64,000 nt of DNA, taken from contig JADGBX010000004.1 of assembly GCA_015231265.1 (NCBI GenBank), forward strand, positions 1 through 64,000, in the 5' to 3' direction. The position numbers were made by a program, and so were the translations under genes. Under the pieces are notes generated by a model. It was given only the letters and a program-made list of their open reading frames with translations. It was not told the DNA's origin and made no database searches. Positions within the stretch are counted from its first letter, which is position 1. Each line of letters opens with the position of its first letter. Shown here in pieces: positions 36,379 to 45,091 of the stretch. The DNA is from Magnetococcales bacterium. Its GTDB lineage: Bacteria > Pseudomonadota > Magnetococcia > Magnetococcales > JADGBX01.

Positions 36379-38355
36379 TTACTTGCTGGACAGCGCCAAC
36401 AGCAGACCATTTAGCCGTTTGACGTAACCCGCAGGATCCTCCAACTGTCCCCCTTCACCGAGCAGTGCCTGATCAAACAGTACGTTGGCCCAATCTCCAA
36501 AGCGAGCCTCATCGCTCTCCTTCTCCATCACCTGCATCAGGGGGTGGTCGGGATTGAGTTCCAAGATCCGTTTTGTGGCGGGCACATCCTGTCCAGCCTC
36601 TTTCAAAATCCTCTCCAGAGAGGCACTCATATCGTGGTCATCACTGACCAGACAGGAGGGGGAGTCCGTGAGCCGGGCCGAGGAACGCACATCCTTGATG
36701 CGATCGCCCAACGTTCCCTTCACCCGTTCGATAACCCCATCGATGCTGGATGCTTCCTTCTCTTCACTCTCAGATGCCTTCTCTTCATCGTCGGAAACCT
36801 CTTCTCCACCCAGCTTGGAGAGATCAAGATCACCCTTGGTCACAGACTGCAACGGCTTCCCATCGAACTCATTGAGGTGGGTCACCAGCCACTCATCAAC
36901 CCGATCGGTAAGCAGTAGCACTTCAATGCCCTTACGACGGAAGATCTCCAGATGGGGACTGCTGGAAGCGGCTGCACTATTCTCAGCATTGACGTAATAG
37001 ATCGCCTCCTGCCCTTCTTTCATTCTCTCGATATACGCCTGTAGAGAAATTCTCTGCTCGGCAACATCGTCATGGGTCGTTGAGAAGCGCAACAGCTTGG
37101 CAATGCGATCCTTATTGGCGGCATCTTCTATGATGCCCTCTTTGATCACCATGCCGAAGGTTTTCCAGAAATCGTTGTATTTGCTTTCGTCTTCGTCTTT
37201 AGCCAACGTCTCCATCAACCCAAGAACCTTACTCACTGCCCCCTTGCGAATGGCACTCATCACCCGGTTCTGCTGCAGAATCTCACGGGAGACGTTAAGC
37301 GGCAGATCGGAGGAGTCCACCACACCGCGAATAAACCGCAGATATCGGGGCATGAGATCCTCTGAGCCCTCCGTGATGAAGACGCGGCGCACATAGAGAC
37401 GGACACCATCCTTCTGCTCTCGATCCCAGAGGTTGAACGGGGGGCGTTTCGGGATGTAGAGAAGCAGCGTGTATTCGTAGTTGCCTTCGAGGCGGGCATG
37501 AATATGGCTCAGTGGCTCGTCGAAATCGTGAGAGACATGTTTGTAGAACTCCGTATACTCCTCATCGCTGATTTCCGACTTCGAACGAGTCCAGAGGGCG
37601 GAGGCCTGGTTGATCTTCTCCCACTCGGGCTTCTGCTCACCTTCACCATCCGCTTTGCTTTCAGCCTCCTTTTCACCCTCCTCTTCATCAGGAATCGTCT
37701 CTTCAGGGGGGATCGGCATCATGATCGGCCAGGCGACATGATCGGAGAATTTCCGAATGATCGACTTCAGGCGCCAGCCATCGATAAACTCATCCTGATC
37801 TTCACGCAGATGCAGAATGACATCCGTTCCACGCTGGGCTTTAGAAACGGTCTCAATAGTGAATTCACCATCCCCCTTCGAGGACCAGCGAATCGCGGCA
37901 CTCTCTTCGGTACCAGCACGACGGGTCAGAACAGTGACCCGGTCGGCAACGATGAAAGCCGAGTAGAAACCGACGCCGAACTGACCAATCATCTGCGCGT
38001 CGCTGGCCTGATCTCCCGAAAGAGACGAGAGGAACTCCTTGGTCCCGGAGCGAGCGATTGTGCCCAAGTTCGCGATCACCTCATCGTGATCCATCCCGAT
38101 GCCGGCATCAGAGATCGTGAGGGTCCGAGACTCCTTGTCGAACGAGAGACGGATCTCCAATGAGGAGTCTCCTTCATAGAGTCCATCATCGGAAAGTGCG
38201 GCAAAACGGAGCTTGTCAGATGCATCGGAGGCATTTGAGATCAGCTCGCGAAGAAAGATCTCCTTGTTGCTGTAGAGCGAGTGAATCATAAGATCCAGAA
38301 GCTGCCGAACCTCAGTCTGAAAAGCGTGTGTCTCTTGGCCGGTTGTGGTGGTCAT
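36379..38355 (-). CDS. htpG: Molecular chaperone HtpG (Hsp90)
   Basis: The 658-residue bacterial Hsp90. The N-terminal ATPase of the GHKL fold shows LRELISNASDASDKLRF, TISDAGIGMDHDEVIANLGTIARSGTKEFL and GQFGVGFYSAFIVAD. The charged linker region EEGEKEAESKADGEGEQKPEW lies at about residue 220, longer and more acidic than in many bacterial HtpG proteins. The middle domain begins with the conserved FYKHVSHDFDEPLSHIHARLEGNYEYTLLLYIP, and the C-terminal dimerisation domain closes with ALLGEGGQLEDPAGYVKRLNGLL. It folds or remodels client proteins. No clear sigma32 promoter was found upstream. Confidence 0.96.
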   Translation of the reverse strand: MTTTTGQETHAFQTEVRQLLDLMIHSLYSNKEIFLRELISNASDASDKLRFAALSDDGLYEGDSSLEIRLSFDKESRTLTISDAGIGMDHDEVIANLGTIARSGTKEFLSSLSGDQASDAQMIGQFGVGFYSAFIVADRVTVLTRRAGTEESAAIRWSSKGDGEFTIETVSKAQRGTDVILHLREDQDEFIDGWRLKSIIRKFSDHVAWPIMMPIPPEETIPDEEEGEKEAESKADGEGEQKPEWEKINQASALWTRSKSEISDEEYTEFYKHVSHDFDEPLSHIHARLEGNYEYTLLLYIPKRPPFNLWDREQKDGVRLYVRRVFITEGSEDLMPRYLRFIRGVVDSSDLPLNVSREILQQNRVMSAIRKGAVSKVLGLMETLAKDEDESKYNDFWKTFGMVIKEGIIEDAANKDRIAKLLRFSTTHDDVAEQRISLQAYIERMKEGQEAIYYVNAENSAAASSSPHLEIFRRKGIEVLLLTDRVDEWLVTHLNEFDGKPLQSVTKGDLDLSKLGGEEVSDDEEKASESEEKEASSIDGVIERVKGTLGDRIKDVRSSARLTDSPSCLVSDDHDMSASLERILKEAGQDVPATKRILELNPDHPLMQVMEKESDEARFGDWANVLFDQALLGEGGQLEDPAGYVKRLNGLLLALSSK

Positions 38356-38769
38356 GATCTGCTAGTGCCTCGTATGAGCTTGACGTATCAAAAAGTAGAC
38401 AGAATTGGTATATCGAACGACCTGTGAGCTGCATCCATCCGCAATTCAACATGGGAAGCGACTCCTCATATGGAGTGGTACACGAATAGTTTGCCGCACA
38501 GTATCCTTAAGAGGATCAGTTCTCTTATTGCTCAACTCTTTTTCGTGCAATAACACGGGTCATTGCGCGTGTATATTGGCATGCACGGAAACGAAGTCCA
38601 CCCCTCCAGGCCATTTTTTTCATTTCATGAGAAACAGGCAACAGCCGTGATAGAGGTGGATGACGGTGGAAATACAGGATGATGACGCTCTTTTCCCAAT
38701 GGTCTGGTGGTCACACATGGTATATTGGTTGGGTGATGACGCTAACGTTCTGCCTTGAAGAGACTCTCC
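38356..38769. other. Divergent intergenic region, htpG and putative RHH gene
   Basis: A 414-base region. I looked for a heat-shock (CTTGAA / CCCCATNT) promoter facing htpG and a housekeeping promoter facing the other gene and found neither clearly. The palindrome ATCCTTAAGAGGAT near 38503 is the only symmetrical element noticed. The 81-residue ORF in this gap does not look coding. Confidence 0.35.
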
Positions 38770-39741
38770 ATGCCTCGACCAAAATCAAGGATTACTCAAT
38801 ATACTGTCCAAGACGCCTATCAGTACATTGAACGGGCACTCTCCGGTCAGAGGTTGGAGTTGAAAAAGAAGAATGCAGAAGAGCTTTTCCACGCAATTTC
38901 TCTTGATGATCACGCCCAGGCAGCGTTGCAACTTCAGAACTGGATAGACGATTACATGCCGGAGGCCAACAGGCGCAGAATGCTGGGGTCTCTGCGTCAG
39001 GCTAAGTTCGCAAGAGAGTCAAAAATCGTCAATTTAACGGTAACCAGTGACACTTCACAACATCTTGACCACTTTCAGAAAAAACATGGTCACTCCTCGC
39101 GTAATGAAGCTCTCAATGCTCTTCTCAAAGAACTCGATCGTATCGAGGCACAGCACTCTCCCCCTACACCGGGAGCACCAACTACTGATAAGAGAGCAAT
39201 AGAACCTCAAACCGACTCTCAAGCCACCCAATCCGACCCCAACACTAGAGCAGACAAAACCGCAACACCCTCGCTTCCTCTTTCATCACCCACGCTCTCC
39301 AACAGGAGGACACGACAAGCAGAGCAACATAATCCACAGAGAGAGATCGCACTTATCGCTTTGGAACGCAAACATCAACGGATGTTGATCAGTGCAATTC
39401 TCCTTGTCTTTTTTGCTCTTGCTTTAGGTTACTTCTTCGGAATTGGCAAGCACAGAATTGATCGCATCGCAGAGAAACCGGATCAGCTTTCCATCGTCGA
39501 TCCTGAAGCACTCCTCGATCCCAACAAACGCCCTTTGGTCAGAATCGGCAATGGCAACACCTGGATGCGACTGGTACCACTGGAAGATGCACCGATCTCC
39601 AAAGCCCCCTCGGTTACATCAACACCTCTGATGGAAGTCCCCACACACTCCAAAAAGCCGGGTGAAAACACACTGTTGGAAACAGAGCCTATTACTACTT
39701 TGCAAATGAGCTACACCCTGGATCCGGTATCTGACCCATAG
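38770..39741 (+). CDS. Putative DNA-binding (ribbon-helix-helix-like) protein with one membrane segment
   Basis: A 323-residue protein of no recognised family. The first 125 residues are basic and soluble; at about 85-125 the segment SKIVNLTVTSDTSQHLDHFQKKHG followed by SRNEALNALLKELDR has the beta strand, helix, helix order of a ribbon-helix-helix DNA-binding fold. A Pro/Thr/Ser-rich linker (PPTPGAPTTDKRAIEPQTD) follows. One hydrophobic helix (LISAILLVFFALALGYFFGIG) sits at about residue 205. The C-terminal part is polar and ends in unordered sequence. The order suggests cytoplasmic DNA binding tethered to the membrane, an inference only. I chose ATG 38770 over the upstream TTG. It ends 11 bases from the convergent polyferredoxin gene. 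Confidence 0.5.
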   Translation: MPRPKSRITQYTVQDAYQYIERALSGQRLELKKKNAEELFHAISLDDHAQAALQLQNWIDDYMPEANRRRMLGSLRQAKFARESKIVNLTVTSDTSQHLDHFQKKHGHSSRNEALNALLKELDRIEAQHSPPTPGAPTTDKRAIEPQTDSQATQSDPNTRADKTATPSLPLSSPTLSNRRTRQAEQHNPQREIALIALERKHQRMLISAILLVFFALALGYFFGIGKHRIDRIAEKPDQLSIVDPEALLDPNKRPLVRIGNGNTWMRLVPLEDAPISKAPSVTSTPLMEVPTHSKKPGENTLLETEPITTLQMSYTLDPVSDP

Positions 39742-39752
39742 AGAATCCAGGC

Positions 39753-41267
39753 TTAGCGTCCGGATCGGAGAATCATCTGGTTATCTTTTGAGCGACTCTC
39801 ACCCACGGAAGAGACTCGGATTGCAGGAAGATCCTGAACTGGACACTTATTTTCACATATTCCGCAACCGATGCAGAGTTCCGGATCGACAAATGGCTGC
39901 TTCAACACCTTCACCTGTCCTTCTCGATCAACGACCTTCTTCTTCTGATACCAGATCGCCTTGGGTGACGTTGGGCACATCTCCTCACAGACGATACACT
40001 CCGTCTGCATGGCCCAAGGCAGACAGCGCCCACGATCATAAAAGGCCGTACCCAGCTTCACTGGCGTTTTGAAGCCTCCAACCCCCACTTTTTCAGCCAC
40101 CGAAATGGGCCGGATCGCCGCTGTGGGACACACCTGTCCACACAACACGCAGTGGTGCTCACAATAGCCAAGTTTAGGAATGAGAATCGGTGTCCACACC
40201 CCTTCTATTCCAGACTCCAACAGGGCCGGTTGCAGCACATGCGTGGGACACACCTTCATACAGGCACCACACTTGATGCAACGCGCCAGAAAGTCAGATT
40301 CAGGCAAACTTCCCGGCGGGCGAATGACACCTGGCAGGGGTTCTGTTCGAGAACTATCGGCACTGCTCAACATGGGATGAAACAGTGCTGCAGCGACCGT
40401 GGTCTCAACGAGACGTCTTCGACTCACATCGATAGGGGCGTGAATGGAGCTTTTCTCCCCTGGTAATCCGAAATGCAGAGCGTCATGGGGACACTCTCGG
40501 ATACAGTTGAGACAAACATGGCACTCGGAGATGCGCAGCTCTCCCTGAGGATCACACGCTCCCTGGCAGTGACGCATGCACGCCATACAGTCGGTGCAGC
40601 GATCCACATTGCGGCGAATCCGGAACGGCGCCCGCCAGGACAGCACTCCCAACAGAGCGCCCAAGGGACAGAGCGTGCGACACCAGAACCTGGGAATGAA
40701 TCGATTAGCTAGAATCAGAGCGATGAAGATCAACGCCAAACCAACACCGCCATGAACCAACATCTGTGACGTTCCAAGGGGTAGATTCCACTGTTGCAAG
40801 GCTGGAAATATCCCCAGAATGAAAGAGCGCGTTATGAGCGCCAATGGATCGAACAGCCCGATCTGCAAAGCACCAAACAGTGATAACACCAGAAGTGACA
40901 GAAGAATGTAATACTTGAGTGAGAAATATGAACGATAACGGTTGCGTGCGTAATCTTCCTTCGGTCGCAGAAAGGAGAAGAGGTAGCCCGTAAACTGATT
41001 CAATATCCCCAGTGGACAGATCCAGGAACAGAAGAATCGACCAAAAAACAGTGTTAAAACAACAATTAGAACTGACCACGCCAAAGCACTGTAGAGCATG
41101 CCACTGGTCAAAATCACCGAGAGACCGGTCAGAGGATCCAACGCCAGAAGCCAATCGGTCTCATACCCTTGAAGATCCTCCCCATTCATCATAGTGAGGA
41201 AAAACAGAAACAGAGCAAAGAAGAAGATCGCATAGAGACGACGAATGGCACGCAGATCAGGAATCAT
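39753..41267 (-). CDS. Membrane polyferredoxin, NapH-like domain joined to a NapG-like domain
   Basis: This 504-residue protein has about five to six membrane helices in residues 10-205, with two CxxxCP motifs at helix ends (FFCSWICPLG, FWCRTLCPLG), as in NapH/NosR-type quinol-interacting proteins. Ferredoxin-type clusters follow: CTDCMACMRHCQGACDP, then CHVCLNCIRECP near 250. Around residue 280 the sequence DVSRRRLVETTVAAALFHPML looks like a Tat signal stranded inside the protein. After it come four more cysteine sets (CIKCGACMKVCP, CVLCGQVCP, CIVCEEMCP, CIGCGICENKCP), matching NapG. So it reads as a NapH-NapG fusion. Its probable role is moving electrons between the quinone pool and periplasmic partners. 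It starts 6 bases after the DUF362-type gene and is last in a four-gene operon. Confidence 0.82.
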   Translation of the reverse strand: MIPDLRAIRRLYAIFFFALFLFFLTMMNGEDLQGYETDWLLALDPLTGLSVILTSGMLYSALAWSVLIVVLTLFFGRFFCSWICPLGILNQFTGYLFSFLRPKEDYARNRYRSYFSLKYYILLSLLVLSLFGALQIGLFDPLALITRSFILGIFPALQQWNLPLGTSQMLVHGGVGLALIFIALILANRFIPRFWCRTLCPLGALLGVLSWRAPFRIRRNVDRCTDCMACMRHCQGACDPQGELRISECHVCLNCIRECPHDALHFGLPGEKSSIHAPIDVSRRRLVETTVAAALFHPMLSSADSSRTEPLPGVIRPPGSLPESDFLARCIKCGACMKVCPTHVLQPALLESGIEGVWTPILIPKLGYCEHHCVLCGQVCPTAAIRPISVAEKVGVGGFKTPVKLGTAFYDRGRCLPWAMQTECIVCEEMCPTSPKAIWYQKKKVVDREGQVKVLKQPFVDPELCIGCGICENKCPVQDLPAIRVSSVGESRSKDNQMILRSGR

Positions 41268-41273
41268 GGTGTG

Positions 41274-42332
41274 TTATCCGATCTGTTGTTCATGAATACG
41301 CACCTTCGAGAGATCGGCCATACCGAGCCCCCTTGCCTGGGCATAGGCAAGAAATGGAATCTCCTCGGGTGTTTTATCCAACAGGCGCAGACTCCAGGCA
41401 TCCACGGCAACCTCATCCACACCGGCAATCAACGTGTCACGTCGAGCGACATCATCTAGACTGCCACCGGTGGGACCATTCCGTAACAACACCCGAGTGG
41501 CATCCATCACGGTGAGTGTCGGACGGAAAGTAGCTCCAAGATCAGCAATGGAGACATGGATATCCTGATGCAGACGATTGCGTGCACCACCAATGGCCCC
41601 GAACCAATTTTTCATGGCCAGAGTGGCGCCGGATAGGGAATGGTGTTTGACGATCGGGAGGTTGATCACTCTGTCCACTTGATGAAAAATCTCCGCCACC
41701 GGCCAGCTCTTCAGTCGATCCCCTTTCATAACCGTTGCCACGAAATCCCTCTCCGTTGGAATCACCACTTCAGCTCCGGCTTTGAGCGCGATAGGCCCAA
41801 TGCCTGAGCGGTGAAAACAGCGCTTAGGGTCATTGAGGGAAACATCGGTCACCAACACCTTTCCAGCTCCGGCCTCCCTACAGGCCACAACCATCGCTTC
41901 GACCAGTTCCGGTCCGGTGTTTGCCGCCTGTTCAGGTTGCCTATCCCAACCGATATTGGGTTTGAGAAGGACACGCTCTCCTGGCTTAATGAACGCTTCA
42001 AGCCCGCCTAGTTGCGTTAAAAGCGCGCGAACCATTCGGGTATGATCACTCCCTCGAACGACGGCAATCTCGGAACCGATCGCGGTGGGATCCATTCGAA
42101 ATTCTTTCAGATCCTTAAGAATTTCCTTTTTTTCGTAATAGGGGGTTTCATCATAGAACCAATAGCCACCCGCAGCGAACCCTGCTGCAAGGGCAGCCGT
42201 CAAGCTGGTCTCCTTCAGAAACGCCCGCCGACTAAGAACCGGTTCAGTACGGTTGTGAACCGTTTTCTTCTTGCGGGGACGTCTCTTCCGGCTGGATTGG
42301 GTTGTTGTTTTCGTCTTGTTCGTGTGTACCAT
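41274..42332 (-). CDS. DUF362-type protein with Tat signal
   Basis: A 352-residue protein starting with a highly basic stretch (SRKRRPRKKK), then a Tat motif SRRAFLKETSLTAALAAGFAAGGYW, so it is exported folded or membrane anchored. The body has DUF362 features: RVLLKPNIGWDRQP, then MVVACREAGAGKVLVTDVS, NLPIVKHHSLSGATLAMKNWFGAIGGARNRLH and HQDIHVSIADLGATFRPTLTVMDATRVLL. DUF362 proteins are often encoded beside ferredoxins, and their reaction is not established. This copy has no ferredoxin domain of its own; the adjoining polyferredoxin could supply it. Its N-terminal coding part overlaps the 3' end of the DUF6599-type gene by 89 bases in another frame. Confidence 0.78.
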   Translation of the reverse strand: MVHTNKTKTTTQSSRKRRPRKKKTVHNRTEPVLSRRAFLKETSLTAALAAGFAAGGYWFYDETPYYEKKEILKDLKEFRMDPTAIGSEIAVVRGSDHTRMVRALLTQLGGLEAFIKPGERVLLKPNIGWDRQPEQAANTGPELVEAMVVACREAGAGKVLVTDVSLNDPKRCFHRSGIGPIALKAGAEVVIPTERDFVATVMKGDRLKSWPVAEIFHQVDRVINLPIVKHHSLSGATLAMKNWFGAIGGARNRLHQDIHVSIADLGATFRPTLTVMDATRVLLRNGPTGGSLDDVARRDTLIAGVDEVAVDAWSLRLLDKTPEEIPFLAYAQARGLGMADLSKVRIHEQQIG

Positions 42333-43329
42333 TATTTGCCTGTTGAGAGGAGGAAACAGCCACATCAGACGACGACAGAAACTGCTGGAGTTTCGGAATC
42401 AGAGCTTCAGGAAGCACTCCGAACAACCCGAAAAGTCGACCCTGGGCGTGGTGGTAGTGCCACACACCTTCAAAGGGGTCATCTACCCGAGTCAAACCAA
42501 GAGATCCTAAACGTCTCTCACCATAGGAGATCTGCTCAGCATCGTGGAACGCTCTTAAGGACTCAACAACCCGAGCAATCTCCTGGTCACTGGAGAGCAT
42601 GATGAAGGCGGTCACTACACCTCCATCTGCAACATGGTAGGATCGCTCAAGAACAGAATCCATAAAATCAATGCCATGGAAGTCTTCTTTAATGTATTTA
42701 GTTGACTGAACTACTCCAAGATCTGGAAAACGAAGAGATATCTCCTTGTCATCACTCCCTTTCGGAACCAAGTCAGCCAGAAACTCTCCTATAGAAATAA
42801 GATCAAGATTATCTCGAAAACCAGTCACTTTAAAAAAGAAACGTGATTGGAAGAAGGCCAAATTCCGTTCTCCCCCAAACCCCATATCCCCCACATCAAC
42901 CGCCTTGAGTGACCCACCACCCTCATCCATAAGAATGCCGAACGCATGGAGAGGCTTGCCCATGTCGAAGAGATCAACTACCAAATCAGGCTGTTCAACT
43001 TCACCATCAGCACCGTTAGCATTTGATTCAATGCGATATTCACTCACAGCAAGGGCTTTAAACCCTGCAGAAATATAGTGTTCCGCATGACCGTTGATAT
43101 ACTCGTAGAGAGTGTCCGTGGAGTAATAACGCACTTTTCCAAGACGGGAAAAGCGAGGGATCTTGGACGGTGTCAACGTTTGGGAGATGGGATCGGAACG
43201 GCGCATCTCAACCGGTAGACGCAGCCGTTCCGACTCTTGACGCAATCCATCAAGATAAATCGCCAACCCAATGATTGGCAATAGAAAAATAAGACCTACT
43301 CTGACCGAAACAGGAGCCTCAGCCCGCAT
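42244..43329 (-). CDS. DUF6599-type protein, membrane-anchored
   Basis: A 361-residue protein with an N-terminal hydrophobic helix (RVGLIFLLPIIGLAIYLDGL), probably an uncleaved anchor exposing the rest to the periplasm. The segment RYYSTDTLYEYINGHAEHYISAGFKALAVSEY resembles the opening of DUF6599 proteins as I remember them. Later blocks include VVDLFDMGKPLHAFGILMDEGG, FFFKVTGF and YGERRLGSLGLTRVDDPFEGVWHY. No catalytic motif or cofactor-binding cysteine is evident. The acidic Gln/Glu/Asn-rich tail (PEETSPQEENGSQPY) is encoded in the region that overlaps the next gene. The gene lies 12 bases after the aldo/keto reductase gene, with GAGGA at the preceding stop codon as its ribosome site, indicating translational coupling. 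Confidence 0.65.
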   Translation of the reverse strand: MRAEAPVSVRVGLIFLLPIIGLAIYLDGLRQESERLRLPVEMRRSDPISQTLTPSKIPRFSRLGKVRYYSTDTLYEYINGHAEHYISAGFKALAVSEYRIESNANGADGEVEQPDLVVDLFDMGKPLHAFGILMDEGGGSLKAVDVGDMGFGGERNLAFFQSRFFFKVTGFRDNLDLISIGEFLADLVPKGSDDKEISLRFPDLGVVQSTKYIKEDFHGIDFMDSVLERSYHVADGGVVTAFIMLSSDQEIARVVESLRAFHDAEQISYGERRLGSLGLTRVDDPFEGVWHYHHAQGRLFGLFGVLPEALIPKLQQFLSSSDVAVSSSQQANNGTHEQDENNNPIQPEETSPQEENGSQPY

Positions 43330-43341
43330 GGAGCATCCTCA

Positions 43342-44559
43342 TCAAACAGAGAAAGAGAGATCTCGATGCGCCGCTTGCAACTTCGCCGCCAAAGGCAAAC
43401 CATGTTCACAGCTTCCCGAACATACGGCGCTCTGGCAGGAGAGACACACCTCTGCCTGACCCTTTCTATCCAGTGCGGCATAGGAACGCATGGCGTGCTT
43501 CTCATCGCCATAATCCTGGAAATACATCTGATAACGCAGGATGGATGCGATAGAGACGCCCTCGGGACAGGATGATTCACAGTCACCACAGCCGGTTCGG
43601 CAGTACTCATTACCGAATCTGGCAGCATAGTGATCCAGAACACGCTGGTCGGAAGCAGTAAACCGCTCCCCCGAAGCGGCCAGGTAGAGGTCCAGATCTC
43701 TAACAGTCTTGATGGAGATCACCAATCCCGCAACTTCTTGATGTTGCAAAACCCATTTAAATGCAGCATGTTCAAACGTGCCTTCGCCACTGATGCCGCC
43801 ATCTTTTGCACCAGCCAGCGTTTTCATCGCCACCACGCCAACACCGCGCTGATGGGCCTCCTTCAGAACATCCGGAACTCTGGGAAATTTCATGAAGTTG
43901 AATGCCGGCATGATGACATCAAACTTGCCAGAACGAACAGCGTCCAACATCAGGGTCTCCATGTTGTGGGGACCATGAGACGACACTGCCAGATATTTGA
44001 TTTTACCAGCTTCTTTTAGCCTCTCCGTCGCTTCGAGCATATCTGGGTCGAGAAGACGATCCCGCTCATGTTCATAGTCGGGCTTCTCGCCGATTGCATG
44101 GACAAAGACAATATCCAGATAGTCGGTTCCCATCCGTTTGAGGCTGTTCTCAACGGCAGAAATATACTCGTCCACTCCGCTACCTACCTGGAGGTGGCTC
44201 TTTCCGGATTGATAGGAAATGGGATGACAATATTTTGAAGCGATAACAATTTTATCACGTTGACCATGTCGCTTCAGAGCTTCACCGATGTGATCCTCAC
44301 TAGGACCATAATCGGGAGCTGTATCGAAATAATTGATACCGCGCTGAATAGCGCGTAACACCATTGAAGCAGACGGTAATCTCCCAGCCCCGTAGGAGAT
44401 GTCACTCATCTTGATATCCGTGGAGCCGAGGCGGTTGTAGCTGCGTACCTTGGCGCGATGCGTCGCCGCTTCCACAGGCGATACCATCGTTGTTGCCGTC
44501 GTAGCAGCTGTTGCCGCTGTGACCATGGCGGTTGACTTGAGAAACTCTCTCCTCTTCAT
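43342..44559 (-). CDS. Tat-exported aldo/keto reductase with C-terminal ferredoxin-like domain
   Basis: A 405-residue protein. It starts with a clear Tat signal (MKRREFLKSTAMVTAATAATTATTMV). The barrel (about residues 40-310) has aldo/keto reductase features: MSDISYGAGRLPSASMVLRAIQRGINYFDTAPDYG with the catalytic Asp/Tyr, IVIASKYCH, and GTDYLDIVFVHAIGE with the catalytic His in the second strand. The C terminus has ferredoxin-type cysteine sets CRTGCGDCESSCPEG and CLSCQSAVCSGSCEHG. Fe-S-containing AKR proteins of this type occur in anaerobes and proteobacteria, mostly without a known substrate. As the first gene of the operon it is likely to set the substrate, with the downstream proteins moving the electrons. 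Confidence 0.88.
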   Translation of the reverse strand: MKRREFLKSTAMVTAATAATTATTMVSPVEAATHRAKVRSYNRLGSTDIKMSDISYGAGRLPSASMVLRAIQRGINYFDTAPDYGPSEDHIGEALKRHGQRDKIVIASKYCHPISYQSGKSHLQVGSGVDEYISAVENSLKRMGTDYLDIVFVHAIGEKPDYEHERDRLLDPDMLEATERLKEAGKIKYLAVSSHGPHNMETLMLDAVRSGKFDVIMPAFNFMKFPRVPDVLKEAHQRGVGVVAMKTLAGAKDGGISGEGTFEHAAFKWVLQHQEVAGLVISIKTVRDLDLYLAASGERFTASDQRVLDHYAARFGNEYCRTGCGDCESSCPEGVSIASILRYQMYFQDYGDEKHAMRSYAALDRKGQAEVCLSCQSAVCSGSCEHGLPLAAKLQAAHRDLSFSV

Positions 44560-45091
44560 GCGCTTTCCTCACGATGTAGGGAAATGAACACTATTGCCGA
44601 CTTCTCCAACGAATTCTATCACTCTTTTCTGCATGTTTCATTTTTTCCATAGGCAAGAGTCACAACCACCAACTCAGAGGTGTTATCTACTGATGTGAAT
44701 CCCACTTCCAAGTCATTATCAGTTTGTTCCATATGATCAAAAAAGAAGAACAATTCCATTGCCATCACCTCATAGAATCGCCATAATGTCGGCCTCACAA
44801 TTAAAAACCATCCTATACGAACTCCTGTCTTTTCGGTTCACTGTTGCTGATGGTCATGAGTTTCCTACCATGCGTCGAGACATGGATGACAACAAGACTT
44901 TATTCGAAGTAACTGACTGATTTTCTGTGAGGTATTACCCAGCATTTTCAGGCTGTCCACCCTCCATTGAGGGGTGATGACAATAAAAGGGGAATTGGAA
45001 CACGCAATCTGGAACTGACTCAGAACCACACAATAGTGTTTGACATGCCTTTTTGTTGAGTCGGCAGCCATACCCTGTTCCTAATCTTAAA
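44560..45091. other. Intergenic region upstream of redox operon and CZB-GGDEF gene
   Basis: A 532-base gap with the divergent starts of the redox operon and the diguanylate cyclase gene. Apart from a TAGAAT (-10-like) element toward the redox operon, I see no repeats, RNA folds or recognised operators. Confidence 0.4.
44613..44618 (-). promoter_or_regulatory. Possible -10 element of redox operon
   Basis: TAGAAT (5 of 6) on the minus strand, about 50 bases ahead of the aldo/keto reductase start, preceded by TGA (partial extended -10). No good -35 box is seen, so the operon may need an activator. Confidence 0.3.

Noticed and set aside
38356-38500. Possible heat-shock promoter in front of htpG
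   Set aside because: Fragments such as TTGAA are present, but no CTTGAA / CCCCATNT pair with proper spacing could be found.
38405-38650. 81-residue plus-strand ORF upstream of the putative DNA-binding protein gene
   Set aside because: No ribosome site, no family features, and an unusual Cys/Leu-rich sequence; treated as non-coding.
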